Source: JBEIDK01 sp040383485
Lineage (GTDB): Bacteria; Bacteroidota; Bacteroidia; UBA4408
Length of the DNA stretch: 36,850 nt
Direction: 5' to 3'
Assembly (NCBI GenBank): GCA_040383485.1
Contig: JBEIDK010000022.1
Span: 1 to 36,850 of the forward strand
Below are positions 26,470 through 35,325 of this stretch, piece after piece. Each line of letters starts with the position of its first letter. The stretch's first letter is position 1. Under the pieces are notes generated by a model. It was not told the origin of the DNA, searched no databases, and saw only the letters and a program-made list of their open reading frames with translations. The translations under genes were made by a program, and so were the position numbers.

Positions 26470-27063
26470 ATGTTTACAGGTATTATAGAATGTTTGGGTA
26501 AGATAGTTGATATTAAAAAAGAAAATTCAAATATTCATTATTACATTGAATCAGAAATCTCGAAAGATTTGAAAATTGACCAAAGTGTTTCTCATAGTGG
26601 AGTATGTTTAACTGTTATAAACTTGTTTGATAAAACTCATGTTGTAACGGCAATAGACGAAACCTTACAAAAAACAAACCTCATAGATTGGAAGGTAAAT
26701 GACTATATAAATTTGGAACGTTGCATGATTATGAATTCTAGATTAGATGGTCATATTGTTCAGGGTCATGTTGATTTGGTTGGGAAATGTAAGAAGGTTG
26801 AAGATAAAAATGGTAGTTGGGTTTTTAGTTTTGAATTTCCTAATGAAGAAAAATTTTCTAATTTAATTGTCGATAAAGGTTCTATTTGCATTAATGGTGT
26901 TAGCTTGACAGTTGTAGATTGTTTCGACAATAAATTTTCTGTAGCAATAATTCCTTATACTTACGAACATACTAATTTTAAAAAAATAAAAGTGGATACT
27001 TTAGTAAATCTGGAATTTGATATTATTGGAAAATACGTTCAAAAAATAATGTCGAATAAATAA
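26470..27063 (+). CDS. ribE: Riboflavin synthase, alpha subunit
   Basis: Final step of riboflavin synthesis: dismutation of two 6,7-dimethyl-8-ribityllumazine molecules. 197 residues made of two similar lumazine-binding barrels, about 1-95 and 96-190. The start MFTGIIECLGKIVDI is the family signature; repeat 1 has HSGVCLTVI and repeat 2 has RLDGHIVQGHVDLVGKC and SICINGVSLTVVD, with the conserved SLTV. It lies 4 bases after the lipoprotein gene and 7 before the next. No other riboflavin gene is nearby, so this is a lone housekeeping gene inside a mixed operon. Confidence 0.95.
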   Translation: MFTGIIECLGKIVDIKKENSNIHYYIESEISKDLKIDQSVSHSGVCLTVINLFDKTHVVTAIDETLQKTNLIDWKVNDYINLERCMIMNSRLDGHIVQGHVDLVGKCKKVEDKNGSWVFSFEFPNEEKFSNLIVDKGSICINGVSLTVVDCFDNKFSVAIIPYTYEHTNFKKIKVDTLVNLEFDIIGKYVQKIMSNK

Positions 27064-27070
27064 AAATGAA

Positions 27071-27973
27071 TTGAAAATATCAGCTAAAAATACATTCAAT
27101 CTACTAAATATTTGCGCCTTTGTATTGGTGATTTCTTCGTGTAAGAAATTAATTCCTGAAGCTCAAATACCAGCATATATTCAAATAGATTCATTTAGTT
27201 ATGAATCGAATTTACTAATAGATACCTCTGGAAGTAAATCGCATAAAATTGAAAATGTTTGGGTATATGCTGATAATATTTTTTTAGGAGTTTATGTTCT
27301 ACCAGCTAAAATACCAGTATTGAAAACAGGAAACGTGAAGATTGAACTAAGGCCAGGAATAAAGCAAAACGGAATAACGAATACAAGAGTATCTTATCCA
27401 TTTTATGAAACCTATACAGCTAATTATAATCTAGAAAAGGGGCAAACAATTAAGGTGATACCCAATACAAAATATTTCGATTTTATAAATGTTGCGTTCA
27501 ATGAATTTTTCGAGAGTAATGCGGCAAAATTAGAAAAACTTGAAGAAGGTAAAGGAGTAAACATTATAAGGGCAAATTTAGGAATGAATGAAATTTTTGA
27601 AGGTGCAAATAGCGGTGAAATAAGTTTAGTAGGTAATGATACTGTATGTTCAATTGCGAGTAAATCGCGTTTTAAATTGCCAATTGCAGGCAAACCTGTA
27701 TATTTAGAATTGGACTATAAATGTAAAAATCAATTTTTATTTGGTATTGTATCCTATACATCTTCACGGAAAATACAACAACAAATATTTACCTTTAATC
27801 CATCATATAATCAAGATGGAGTTTTGGTTTGGAAAAAAATATATATCGATATGTCTCCCGAAGTTAGCCTTAACTCAGATGCACTTGATTATAAAATATT
27901 TTTTTATGCAAGTAAAAAAAAATCAGATGCCGAACAACATATTTTCTTAGATAATATAAAGGTGCTATACTAG
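27071..27973 (+). CDS. Predicted lipoprotein, unknown function, TTG start
   Basis: A 300-residue protein. The only reasonable start is TTG 27071; the nearby ATG at 27066 is out of frame and stops at once, and the next in-frame Met is far inside. The first 24 residues (MKISAKNTFNLLNICAFVLV ending ISSC) give a lipobox at Cys24. A PEGA-like beta segment (WVYADNIFLGVYVLPAKIPVL) is followed by a jelly-roll-like region (KPVYLELDYKCKNQFLFGIV; HIFLDNIKVLY) that recalls carbohydrate-binding or concanavalin-like folds. No named family recognised. It is embedded between ribE and smpB at 7- and 3-base gaps. Confidence 0.72.
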   Translation: MKISAKNTFNLLNICAFVLVISSCKKLIPEAQIPAYIQIDSFSYESNLLIDTSGSKSHKIENVWVYADNIFLGVYVLPAKIPVLKTGNVKIELRPGIKQNGITNTRVSYPFYETYTANYNLEKGQTIKVIPNTKYFDFINVAFNEFFESNAAKLEKLEEGKGVNIIRANLGMNEIFEGANSGEISLVGNDTVCSIASKSRFKLPIAGKPVYLELDYKCKNQFLFGIVSYTSSRKIQQQIFTFNPSYNQDGVLVWKKIYIDMSPEVSLNSDALDYKIFFYASKKKSDAEQHIFLDNIKVLY

Positions 27974-27976
27974 TTT

Positions 27977-28429
27977 ATGACAAAGGAAAAAGAAGAAATT
28001 ACGATTAGTAAGAACCGTAAAGCAAGTTTCGAATATTTTTTTTTAGATGAATTTACCGCCGGAATAGTGCTTACAGGAACTGAAATTAAATCGGTAAGAC
28101 TTAATCAGGTAAGTATTGCTGAAGCTTATTGCTTATTTGAGAAGTCAGATTTGATTATACGAAACATGAATATTGAGCATTACAAAGAAGGTACCTACAA
28201 TAATCATGAGCCTCGTCGTGACCGTAAATTGCTCCTCAATTTAAAGGAGTTAAAAAAACTTTCAGGAAAACTTAAAGATAAAGGCTTAACAATTATTCCT
28301 ATAAGACTTTTTATAAATGAAAAGGGTTTAGCCAAAATTCATATTAGTCTTGCAAAAGGCAAGAAAAATTATGATAAAAGAGAAAGCATCAAACAGAAAG
28401 ATGTAAAACGTCAACTTGATAGAATTTAA
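27977..28429 (+). CDS. smpB: SsrA-binding protein
   Basis: Binds tmRNA and delivers it to stalled ribosomes for trans-translation. 150 residues, usual length. Family blocks are present: ISKNRKASFEYFFLDEFTAG at the start, VLTGTEIKSVRLNQVSIAEAY, HEPRRDRKLLLN, and the basic C-terminal tail KGKKNYDKRESIKQKDVKRQ that inserts into the mRNA path. It sits 3 bases after the lipoprotein and 5 before the phosphatase gene. The tmRNA gene itself is not in this window. Confidence 0.96.
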   Translation: MTKEKEEITISKNRKASFEYFFLDEFTAGIVLTGTEIKSVRLNQVSIAEAYCLFEKSDLIIRNMNIEHYKEGTYNNHEPRRDRKLLLNLKELKKLSGKLKDKGLTIIPIRLFINEKGLAKIHISLAKGKKNYDKRESIKQKDVKRQLDRI

Positions 28430-28434
28430 CTATT

Positions 28435-30063
28435 ATGAATATTTTAAGTGTAAAAAGAGCATTGATATTTGCAATGTTAATCACAAACATTACAATCGCG
28501 CAACCAAAATTGGTAGTTGGTATTGTAGTTGACCAAATGCGTTTTGACTACCTTTATCGTTTTCAAAGTAAATTTGGTGAAAACGGTTTTAAACGGTTGT
28601 TAAAGGAAGGTAACAATTGTAGAAATGTGAATTATAACTATGTGCCTACATATACAGGTCCTGGACATGCGAGTATTTATACTGGTACTTACCCTGCAAT
28701 GCACGGCATTATCAGTAATCGTTGGTTCGAAAGAAAAACTGGCAAAAATGTATATTGTTGTGAAGATAAAAGTTATGTAACCCTTGGAGAAGGAGGGAAG
28801 GAAGAGGGAGAAATGAGCCCTCAAAGGTGTATAACAACCACTGTTGGAGATGAATTACGACTTTCGAACAACAAGAAAAGTAAGGTAATAGGAATAGCAT
28901 TAAAGGACCGTGGTGCAATTTTACCTTCAGGCCACATGGCAAATGCAGCATATTGGTTTAGTAGTAAAACAGGTAATTGGATAAGTAGTAATTTTTACGC
29001 AAATACATTACCTAGTTGGGTTATTGAATTTAATCAACAAAAGTTATCGGATAAATACCTTTCTCAAAAATGGGAAACTTCATACCCTATATCCGATTAT
29101 AAAGAGTGTTTGAGTGATGACAATAATTATGAAGAATCTTTTAAGGGCGAATTGAAACCAATTTTTCCGCATGACCTTCCTGCACTAAAGCTTTTAAATG
29201 AAGGTTATGGAATCTTAAAAGAAGTTCCATTTGGAAATACTATTACAAAAGATTTTGCTATTAGCACAATAAAAGCAGAAGAAATGGGTAAGAATAATGT
29301 AACTGATATGCTTACCATTAGCTTCTCATCAACTGATTATGTAGGGCATAGGTTTGGAATAAGTAGCATAGAACTTGAAGATACTTACATAAAACTAGAT
29401 AAAGATTTAGCAGAATTATTTAATTTTTTAGATAGTTATTTAGGAAAAGAAAACGTACTACTATTTTTAACTGCTGACCATGGTGCTGTTGAAAATCCTC
29501 AGTATTTAATTGACTCTAAAATTAATGCAGCTTTTGTTGATGAAAAAGAAATAACTATTGGTTTGAAATCATTGTTAAAGCAAAATTTTTGTGATAGCTT
29601 ACTGCTTTCATTTAGTAACGAACAAGTATTTTTTAACCATAAATTAATCGAAACAAAAAAAATAAATTACTCTATAATTGAAGAATTAACAATCAAATAT
29701 TTAGCATCACAGCTAAATGTAAGACAAGTATTAAAGAGTAGTGATTTATTATCAAACCAATATACTGATGTGCCAAGAAGCTTAGTGCAAAATGGATTTT
29801 CTCCTACTAGAAGCGGGGATATTATTGTTGTTTATGAGCCTTCGGTTATTGAATCATTTAACGATAAAAAAGGCACAACACATGGTGCTCCTTACAGCTA
29901 TGATACTCATGTGCCGCTTATTTGGTGGGGGTATAAAATTAAAAAAGACGAAAATGTAACTGCAATAAACATAACAGATATAGCACCAACTATTTCTCAA
30001 TTTTTGAATATTCAATATCCAAGCGGGTGTGTTGGTAAGCCAATTGTTGAATTATTTAAATAA
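28435..30063 (+). CDS. PafA-type alkaline phosphatase (secreted phosphomonoesterase)
   Basis: Two-zinc phosphatase releasing phosphate from organic monoesters in the periplasm. 542 residues with a short signal peptide (to IAQ, 23). Key residues line up with Elizabethkingia PafA at a constant offset of five: nucleophile Thr74 (PafA Thr79) in PTYTGPGHAS, Asn95 (Asn100) in SNRWF, and Lys157/Arg159 (Lys162/Arg164) in LKDRGA. Metal ligands appear as Asp33 (VVDQM), SSTDYVGHRFG, TADHGAVENP and THGAPYSYD. Retention of Lys157 favours monoesterase over diesterase activity. Homologues of this type in Bacteroidota supply phosphate independently of PhoA. Last gene of the 23023-30063 run. Confidence 0.9.
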   Translation: MNILSVKRALIFAMLITNITIAQPKLVVGIVVDQMRFDYLYRFQSKFGENGFKRLLKEGNNCRNVNYNYVPTYTGPGHASIYTGTYPAMHGIISNRWFERKTGKNVYCCEDKSYVTLGEGGKEEGEMSPQRCITTTVGDELRLSNNKKSKVIGIALKDRGAILPSGHMANAAYWFSSKTGNWISSNFYANTLPSWVIEFNQQKLSDKYLSQKWETSYPISDYKECLSDDNNYEESFKGELKPIFPHDLPALKLLNEGYGILKEVPFGNTITKDFAISTIKAEEMGKNNVTDMLTISFSSTDYVGHRFGISSIELEDTYIKLDKDLAELFNFLDSYLGKENVLLFLTADHGAVENPQYLIDSKINAAFVDEKEITIGLKSLLKQNFCDSLLLSFSNEQVFFNHKLIETKKINYSIIEELTIKYLASQLNVRQVLKSSDLLSNQYTDVPRSLVQNGFSPTRSGDIIVVYEPSVIESFNDKKGTTHGAPYSYDTHVPLIWWGYKIKKDENVTAINITDIAPTISQFLNIQYPSGCVGKPIVELFK

Positions 30064-30185
30064 ATATTTTTTGCAAAAGTAGTGCTAGATAACCATTCAA
30101 CTTTAATATTTAAATTAACATCGATAATATAATTCTAAAAGCAAGAAAAATATTATTATTGACAAATAAAAAAGATAATCTATTA

Positions 30186-30785
30186 ATGAAAGTGTTTAGA
30201 ATACTTGTGATTTTTGTTTTATTTTTTAATAATACAAAAGCACAGGTAAATAATGATTTACTAGTTGTTCTGCATGAAGAAACTTTAAATAAGTTATTGG
30301 CTGCAATAGGCGAAATTAGCGGCACTGCAGAGTATAGCGTGTTATACATTAAAGGAAATTATACATGGAAGTTAAATAATACTCAAATAACCTTAATTAA
30401 AGATTCAGCCTACTTTAGTACTGATGTAACAGTTGAAACTGGCTTTAATAATTATACTGACCATATTAATGGAAAAATGAGTATTAACTATAACCAGACT
30501 ACAAATCAAATTGCGGTAAAAGTTGCTGATGCAATATTTGAATTAAAAGTAAGCGTTTTAGGAAAGGATTTTAGAATTAAAAGTGTTCAAATTGCAGACT
30601 ATTTATCTGCTCCTTTTTTGTTTGAAGGTCCAAAAACAATGAGTAATGAAATGGTTTTTGTTATGCCTAGTGGGATTGAAAAAAAGATTTTAGTGAAACC
30701 TTCATCGTGTGTATTAAAAATAGTTGACAAACAAATAATAGTTGCATCCGAGTTATATTTTAAAGAAAAGATTATAATTAAATAA
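30186..30785 (+). CDS. Exported protein of unknown function next to carotenoid genes
   Basis: 199 residues from ATG 30186; a TTG at 30159 could add nine residues, but the ATG begins a clean signal peptide (MKVFRILVIFVLFFNNTKAQ). The mature part is beta-rich: YSVLYIKGNYTWKLNNTQITL, DSAYFSTDVTVETGF, INGKMSINYNQTTNQIAVKV, and IEKKILVKPSSCVLKIVD. The alternating pattern suggests a barrel or sandwich for a hydrophobic ligand, but I do not recognise the family. It ends at the base before the CruF-like gene starts, so they are almost certainly co-transcribed. Confidence 0.75.
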   Translation: MKVFRILVIFVLFFNNTKAQVNNDLLVVLHEETLNKLLAAIGEISGTAEYSVLYIKGNYTWKLNNTQITLIKDSAYFSTDVTVETGFNNYTDHINGKMSINYNQTTNQIAVKVADAIFELKVSVLGKDFRIKSVQIADYLSAPFLFEGPKTMSNEMVFVMPSGIEKKILVKPSSCVLKIVDKQIIVASELYFKEKIIIK

Positions 30786-31526
30786 ATGACCAAAATAATA
30801 AGTACATACTCAAAAATTCAAGAATTATTATTTGCTAAAAAAATATATGTACAAATAATATTAACCATCTTATATATAGTAGGTTTAATAGGATTTATAT
30901 GGATACCTAATTACTTTTTAAAACTCACGCCACTTTTTCTATTGCTTAATTTTATAGTTTTAGCATTATTTCAAACTCATAGAACCGTAACTATTGTTAG
31001 ATTCGGATTATTAATATTTGTTTGTGGATTTGCCATTGAAATGATTGGCGTAACAACTGGTCATATTTTTGGTTTTTATCAATATGGAAATGGTTTAGGC
31101 TTTAAATTAAAAGAAACACCTCTAATAATTGGCTTAAACTGGCTCATTCTAACTTATACCACAGCGCAAATATCAATTCACTCATTACCCAAAAAAAGTA
31201 TTTATTTGCAGTCTTTAATTGGTGCATCACTAATGCTTTCGATTGATATATTTATTGAAATGGTAGCGCCTAAATTAGATTTTTGGACTTTTGAAGAAGG
31301 ATTTGTTCCACTTCAAAACTACATTGCATGGTTTGTTATAAGCTTCTTTTTTAACTTAGCATATCATACAATTGAGTTCAAATCAAAAAACAAAATGGCA
31401 CAAACTGTGTTTGTTTTACAGTTTTTATTTTTCACATTTCTTAGTTTTGCATTATCCGATATTAGAAACCATGAATTAGACAATAAAGAAAAAACGTTAT
31501 TAGGAAGACACTATAAAGAATTTTAA
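30786..31526 (+). CDS. Carotenoid biosynthesis membrane protein, CruF-like (DUF422/Caroten_synth)
   Basis: 246 residues with about seven membrane helices. Hallmarks of the Caroten_synth family: FGLLIFVCGFAIEMIGVTTG, HIFGFYQYGNGLGFKLKETP and IIGLNWLILTY, then LMLSIDIFIEMVAPKLDFW and FVPLQNYIAWFVISFFF. Members include CruF, which hydrates the 1',2' double bond of linear carotenoid ends (saproxanthin, myxol, bacterioruberin types). Location between an exported protein and crtZ, with 0- and 1-base gaps, fits carotenoid tailoring. The exact reaction is inferred from family; phytoene synthase, desaturase and cyclase genes are not in the window. Confidence 0.88.
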   Translation: MTKIISTYSKIQELLFAKKIYVQIILTILYIVGLIGFIWIPNYFLKLTPLFLLLNFIVLALFQTHRTVTIVRFGLLIFVCGFAIEMIGVTTGHIFGFYQYGNGLGFKLKETPLIIGLNWLILTYTTAQISIHSLPKKSIYLQSLIGASLMLSIDIFIEMVAPKLDFWTFEEGFVPLQNYIAWFVISFFFNLAYHTIEFKSKNKMAQTVFVLQFLFFTFLSFALSDIRNHELDNKEKTLLGRHYKEF

Positions 31527-31527
31527 A

Positions 31528-31974
31528 ATGATTATAAATATTACAATAGTAATTATTACCTTTTGCTTTATGGAGTTTATGGCTTGGTTCACTCATAAGT
31601 TTGTAATGCATGGTTTTCTTTGGTACCTTCATAAGGATCATCATCAACCAGAGCCTGGTTTTTTTGAAAAGAATGATGCGTTCTTTTTGATTTTTGCAGT
31701 GCCAAGTGCTTATTGTTTTATAACTGGTATTATGTATCATGATTTTAGACTTTTTATCGGAATTGGAATTGCACTATATGGCTTAGCATATTTTCTTATA
31801 CATGATATCATCATTCATCAACGTTTTAAAATATTTAGAAAATGGAATAATAATTATGTAAAAGGAATAAGAAGAGCACATAAAATACATCATAAATACC
31901 TAGGTAAGGAAGATGGCGAAAACTTTGGTATGCTGATTGTTCATTTAAAGTATTTTAAAAATTTAGGAAACTAA
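31528..31974 (+). CDS. crtZ: Beta-carotene 3-hydroxylase
   Basis: Diiron membrane hydroxylase placing the 3-hydroxyl on carotenoid ionone rings. 148 residues. The four histidine clusters are complete: HKFVMH (23-28), HKDHH (35-39), HDIIIH (92-97) and HKIHH (118-122). Helices at about 3-20, 52-90 match the CrtZ/fatty-acid-hydroxylase layout, and HKDHHQPEPGFFEKNDAFF is the usual CrtZ segment. It follows the CruF-like gene by one base and precedes a glycosyltransferase by 64. The rings it acts on require a lycopene cyclase from elsewhere in the genome. Confidence 0.93.
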   Translation: MIINITIVIITFCFMEFMAWFTHKFVMHGFLWYLHKDHHQPEPGFFEKNDAFFLIFAVPSAYCFITGIMYHDFRLFIGIGIALYGLAYFLIHDIIIHQRFKIFRKWNNNYVKGIRRAHKIHHKYLGKEDGENFGMLIVHLKYFKNLGN

Positions 31975-32038
31975 ATACTATTCCTTACAGTTTATTAGTA
32001 ACGAATTTCTACTTTGCACAAAATTGAATTCGCTATAA

Positions 32039-33184
32039 TTGATCATTGTAAACTGCATAATATTACTGCTTATTGGCTTAAGTTTATCTTATGCAACATA
32101 CCTATTTATAATATGCAATTTTGTAAATAGGAATTCAATAAATACAGATGCTAACCTTCTTAATAGGAATATATCAATTATTGTTGCCTTTAGAAATGAA
32201 GTAAATAATTTACCTCATCTATTCGAATCATTTTCAAAATTAAATTATCCTATTGATAAATTTGAAGTAATACTTGTTAATGACCATTCATCTGATAATT
32301 CATACGAAATTGCTAAGAATTTACAGAAGCAATGCGGCTTAAATAATATAAAAATAATTAGTTTAAGTAATGACTTTCAAGGTAAAAAAAATGCAATAAA
32401 TTTGGGTATTGCAAATTCAAAATACGAAGTTATTGCAACAACTGATGCTGATTGTATGGTCAATGAAATGTGGTTAAGGTCTATTGCCCAGTCAATAGCA
32501 ACAAATAAGAATAGATTTATTTCGATGCCAGTAATTTTGGAAAGCAATGGCTCATTCATTCAAAATTTTCAACAAATAGATTTTTTAATGCTTAATTCAA
32601 TTGGTGGAGCTAGTATGCTGGCGGGTTTGCCAATTATGAGTAATGCTGCAAACATGGCATTTTATAAATCAGATTATATTCAATTTCATTCTAGCCTAAT
32701 AGGAAGTGATTCTGAGTCAGGTGATGATATGTTTTTGATGTTTTATATTAAGAAATTATACCATTCAAAAAACAGCTGCATGTTTGTTAATTCAGCTAAT
32801 GCAATTGTTGTATCTAAACCTCAAATTAATTTTAGTGAATTAATTAACCAAAGAATAAGATGGTCTAAAAAAGCCAAGTATTATAAGGATTTGAACACTA
32901 TTATTGTGGGAGGTTTATTAGGAGCGTTTCATTTTCTAATCACGTTATATAGCTTAATGATATTATTTAATAGTAGCTTGATTTTAGGCCTACTAATTGT
33001 TTTACTTTTTAAGTTAATAGTTGAAATTATATTTTACCACACAATTAATAAGCTATATCATTTGAAGGTTAATTATATTGACTTTATATTAAGTTCAATA
33101 TTCTATTCATATTTTACAAGCTATATAATGGTATCGAGTATTTTTTCAAGTTTTAATTGGAAGGGTAGGGTAATTAAAAATTAA
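32039..33184 (+). CDS. GT2 family glycosyltransferase (CruG-like, probable carotenoid glycosyltransferase)
   Basis: 381 residues. TTG start at 32039; no in-frame ATG gives the leading helix (MIIVNCIILLLIGLSLSYAT). A GT-A domain follows with SIIVAFRNEVNN, LVNDHSSDNS (79-88), the DxD-type TTDADC (134-139), acceptor region ESGDDMF (227-232) and QRIRW (271-275), then two or three C-terminal membrane helices. This layout matches membrane GT2 enzymes such as CruG and CrtQ that glycosylate hydroxylated carotenoids. Its position right after CruF-like and crtZ genes supports that substrate, by inference; no acyltransferase is nearby. It converges on porD with a 10-base gap, so the two transcripts must end there. 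Confidence 0.82.
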   Translation: MIIVNCIILLLIGLSLSYATYLFIICNFVNRNSINTDANLLNRNISIIVAFRNEVNNLPHLFESFSKLNYPIDKFEVILVNDHSSDNSYEIAKNLQKQCGLNNIKIISLSNDFQGKKNAINLGIANSKYEVIATTDADCMVNEMWLRSIAQSIATNKNRFISMPVILESNGSFIQNFQQIDFLMLNSIGGASMLAGLPIMSNAANMAFYKSDYIQFHSSLIGSDSESGDDMFLMFYIKKLYHSKNSCMFVNSANAIVVSKPQINFSELINQRIRWSKKAKYYKDLNTIIVGGLLGAFHFLITLYSLMILFNSSLILGLLIVLLFKLIVEIIFYHTINKLYHLKVNYIDFILSSIFYSYFTSYIMVSSIFSSFNWKGRVIKN

Positions 33185-33194
33185 AGGTCATCAA

Positions 33195-34106
33195 TTATTG
33201 CCTTAACTTTTCATATCTAGAAGTGTTCCCCGGGTCAATTAATATTAATGTTTGGTACAACTTACTTTTTTGTGCAGGTAAACTTTCGGAGAAAATGTTA
33301 GTTATTTCTAAAAACTTAGATTGGAAAAATTCTTGCATCAGCAGTGAACCTGGAACTCTGTTATGTATTGTTTTTAAAGCCTCAATACTTTCAGCTATAT
33401 TATCTTTACCTGCCTGCAATTTAGGCTGGTCATACATTACATCTAACCCAAGACGATGGTATTCATACAAAGTAGTTCTTAAAATTTTAAAGTTTGGGTT
33501 AAGAAATCCTTCCGCTAACCAGTATCTATTCTTTGTACTTTCGTAAGCTTTCCATCCAGTAATTCCTCCCGGTGCAGCTTGTGCGTTATTAACTTGCGCC
33601 AAAGCTTTTTGATAGTATGGCGTTCCACCATTTAGTGAAAACGTATCGTAATCAACTGCTATAACTAGATAAGTATAAAAAGCCAAAACTTGGGTTAAAT
33701 TCGTTGCAAAAGAGTTTTCGTTATAGTCTAGCGCTTGATATTCAACATAGTCGAATTGAAACTCTTCATCAATATGATTAAAGGTTTGAGTTTTATAGTC
33801 GGTTTTATAGGCAGGACGTCGGGCAGTAACTGAAAGGGTAGACTTAAATGAATTTATTGAAACTCTTTCGGTAATTGATATTGTTAAATTCAGTTCTATT
33901 CTTTCATCAGCAGTAAACTCATCACTAGTCCATTTTCTATTATTTAAAAAATTGGTAAGTTCAGTTTTTAGAGTTGTAAATATTTTTTTATCGGTAGTTA
34001 CAACTTGGTCAGCATTTATATTTACTGATGCAATAATTTCTTGAGATTTGCAATAATTTAAGCTGAATAAAAAAATAATTAGATGGGCAAGGATTTTGTG
34101 TTTCAA
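33195..34106 (-). CDS. porD: DUF4835 family protein, PorD-like (T9SS)
   Basis: 303 residues with a signal peptide (to CKSQ, 22). The DUF4835 pattern is strong: TTDKKIFTTLKTELTNFLNN, WTSDEFTADERIELNLTISI, FQFDYVEYQALDYNENSF, LAFYTYLVIAVDYDTFSLNG, WKAYESTKNRYWLAEGFLNP. PorD is required for the gliding/T9SS system in Flavobacterium and Porphyromonas, though its molecular role is unclear. It is fourth in the bamD-rpoZ-coaBC-porD order, 7 bases after coaBC. T9SS cargo proteins elsewhere in this window agree with the presence of the system. Confidence 0.88.
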   Translation of the reverse strand: MKHKILAHLIIFLFSLNYCKSQEIIASVNINADQVVTTDKKIFTTLKTELTNFLNNRKWTSDEFTADERIELNLTISITERVSINSFKSTLSVTARRPAYKTDYKTQTFNHIDEEFQFDYVEYQALDYNENSFATNLTQVLAFYTYLVIAVDYDTFSLNGGTPYYQKALAQVNNAQAAPGGITGWKAYESTKNRYWLAEGFLNPNFKILRTTLYEYHRLGLDVMYDQPKLQAGKDNIAESIEALKTIHNRVPGSLLMQEFFQSKFLEITNIFSESLPAQKSKLYQTLILIDPGNTSRYEKLRQ

Positions 34107-34113
34107 CGTTTAA

Positions 34114-35316
34114 TTATAGTTTTAAAGTATTTAAAATTTTGTTGCAAATATCTTCTGCAACTTGAGTTTTTGATTTTAACGTAAAAACTTCTGTTTTATT
34201 GTTTTTGTCAAGAATGGTAATTTTGTTGGTATCTAAATTAAAACCTGCTCCCTCGTCATTTAATGAGTTTAGGATAAACATATCACAATTTTTTCTGAGT
34301 AATTTAGATTTTGCATTTTCTAACTCATTTTCAGTTTCAAGTGCAAAGCCTACCAATACTTGATTTTCTCTTTTTAGTTTCCCTAAATTAGCCAACGTAT
34401 CTGGTGTACGTACCAAATTAATTTTCAATTCAGCATCCTTCTTCTTAATCTTTTGTGATGATGTTTTTGAAGGAGTATAATCAGCTACAGCAGCGGCACA
34501 GATTGCAATATCAACATCAGGAAATTTCTCTGTAGCTGAGTTATATAACTGTTGTGCCGAAACAATTTTTTCTATCTTAATGTTTTTGTTTATGGCTTTA
34601 ATGTTCACAGGCCCAGAAACAAGAGTAACCTCTGCGCCTCTATTCGCTAAATTTTCTGCTATGGCATAACCCATTTTACCTGATGAAGCATTGCCAATAA
34701 ATCTTACTGGGTCAATGTATTCATAGGTTGGACCGGCAGTAATAAGTATTTTCTTACCAGCAAAATCCAATTTTTTTGTAAAGAAATGCTCAATAGCAGT
34801 TACAATATTTTCGGGTTCCGCCATTCTACCTTGTCCATTTAATCCGCTAGCCAACTCACCAATTTCTGCATCAATGAGTAAATTATTTCTATTAATTAAT
34901 GTGTTAATATTTTGTTGGGTGCTTGCATGAGCATACATATCTAAATCCATTGCAGGAGCAAACATTACATTGCATCTAGCAGAAAGGTACGTAGCTAAAA
35001 GCAAATTATTGCATATACCATTTGCCATACAGGCTATTGTATTTGCGCTTGCTGGAGCAATAATAAATAGGTCAGCCCAAAGCCCTAATTCAACATGGTT
35101 ATTCCACTCGCCATTATTATTGGCAACAAACTCTGTTAATACAGGATTTTTACTAAGGGTTGCTAAAGTAAGTGGGGTAATAAAAGAATGAGATGCAGGA
35201 GTCATTATCACCTGCACCTCAGCATTTTCTTTTAGTAATAATCGCACTAAATGCGCAGCTTTATAGGCAGCAATGCTTGAGCTTACACCCAAAAGTATTT
35301 TCTTGCCCTTAAGCAT
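34114..35316 (-). CDS. coaBC: Bifunctional phosphopantothenoylcysteine synthetase/decarboxylase
   Basis: Two steps of coenzyme A synthesis: condensing 4'-phosphopantothenate with cysteine and decarboxylating the product to phosphopantetheine. 400 residues. The FMN-binding CoaC half (1-180) has LLGVSSSIAAYKAAHLVR, catalytic His74 in NNHVELG and PAMDLDM (121-127); the substrate flap reads ELASGLNGQGRMAEPE, with Ser in place of the flap Cys of the E. coli enzyme. The CoaB half (185-400) has LITAGPTYEYIDPVRFIGN and SSGKMGYAIA, then the ADYTPS and KKKDAELKINLVRTPD motifs. Downstream of rpoZ by 9 bases, in the conserved cluster. Confidence 0.95.
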   Translation of the reverse strand: MLKGKKILLGVSSSIAAYKAAHLVRLLLKENAEVQVIMTPASHSFITPLTLATLSKNPVLTEFVANNNGEWNNHVELGLWADLFIIAPASANTIACMANGICNNLLLATYLSARCNVMFAPAMDLDMYAHASTQQNINTLINRNNLLIDAEIGELASGLNGQGRMAEPENIVTAIEHFFTKKLDFAGKKILITAGPTYEYIDPVRFIGNASSGKMGYAIAENLANRGAEVTLVSGPVNIKAINKNIKIEKIVSAQQLYNSATEKFPDVDIAICAAAVADYTPSKTSSQKIKKKDAELKINLVRTPDTLANLGKLKRENQVLVGFALETENELENAKSKLLRKNCDMFILNSLNDEGAGFNLDTNKITILDKNNKTEVFTLKSKTQVAEDICNKILNTLKL

Positions 35317-35325
35317 AATTTTTTT

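Noticed and set aside
31462..31740. Minus-strand 92-residue ORF over the start of crtZ
   Set aside because: Antisense to the histidine-rich conserved CrtZ region; a shadow.
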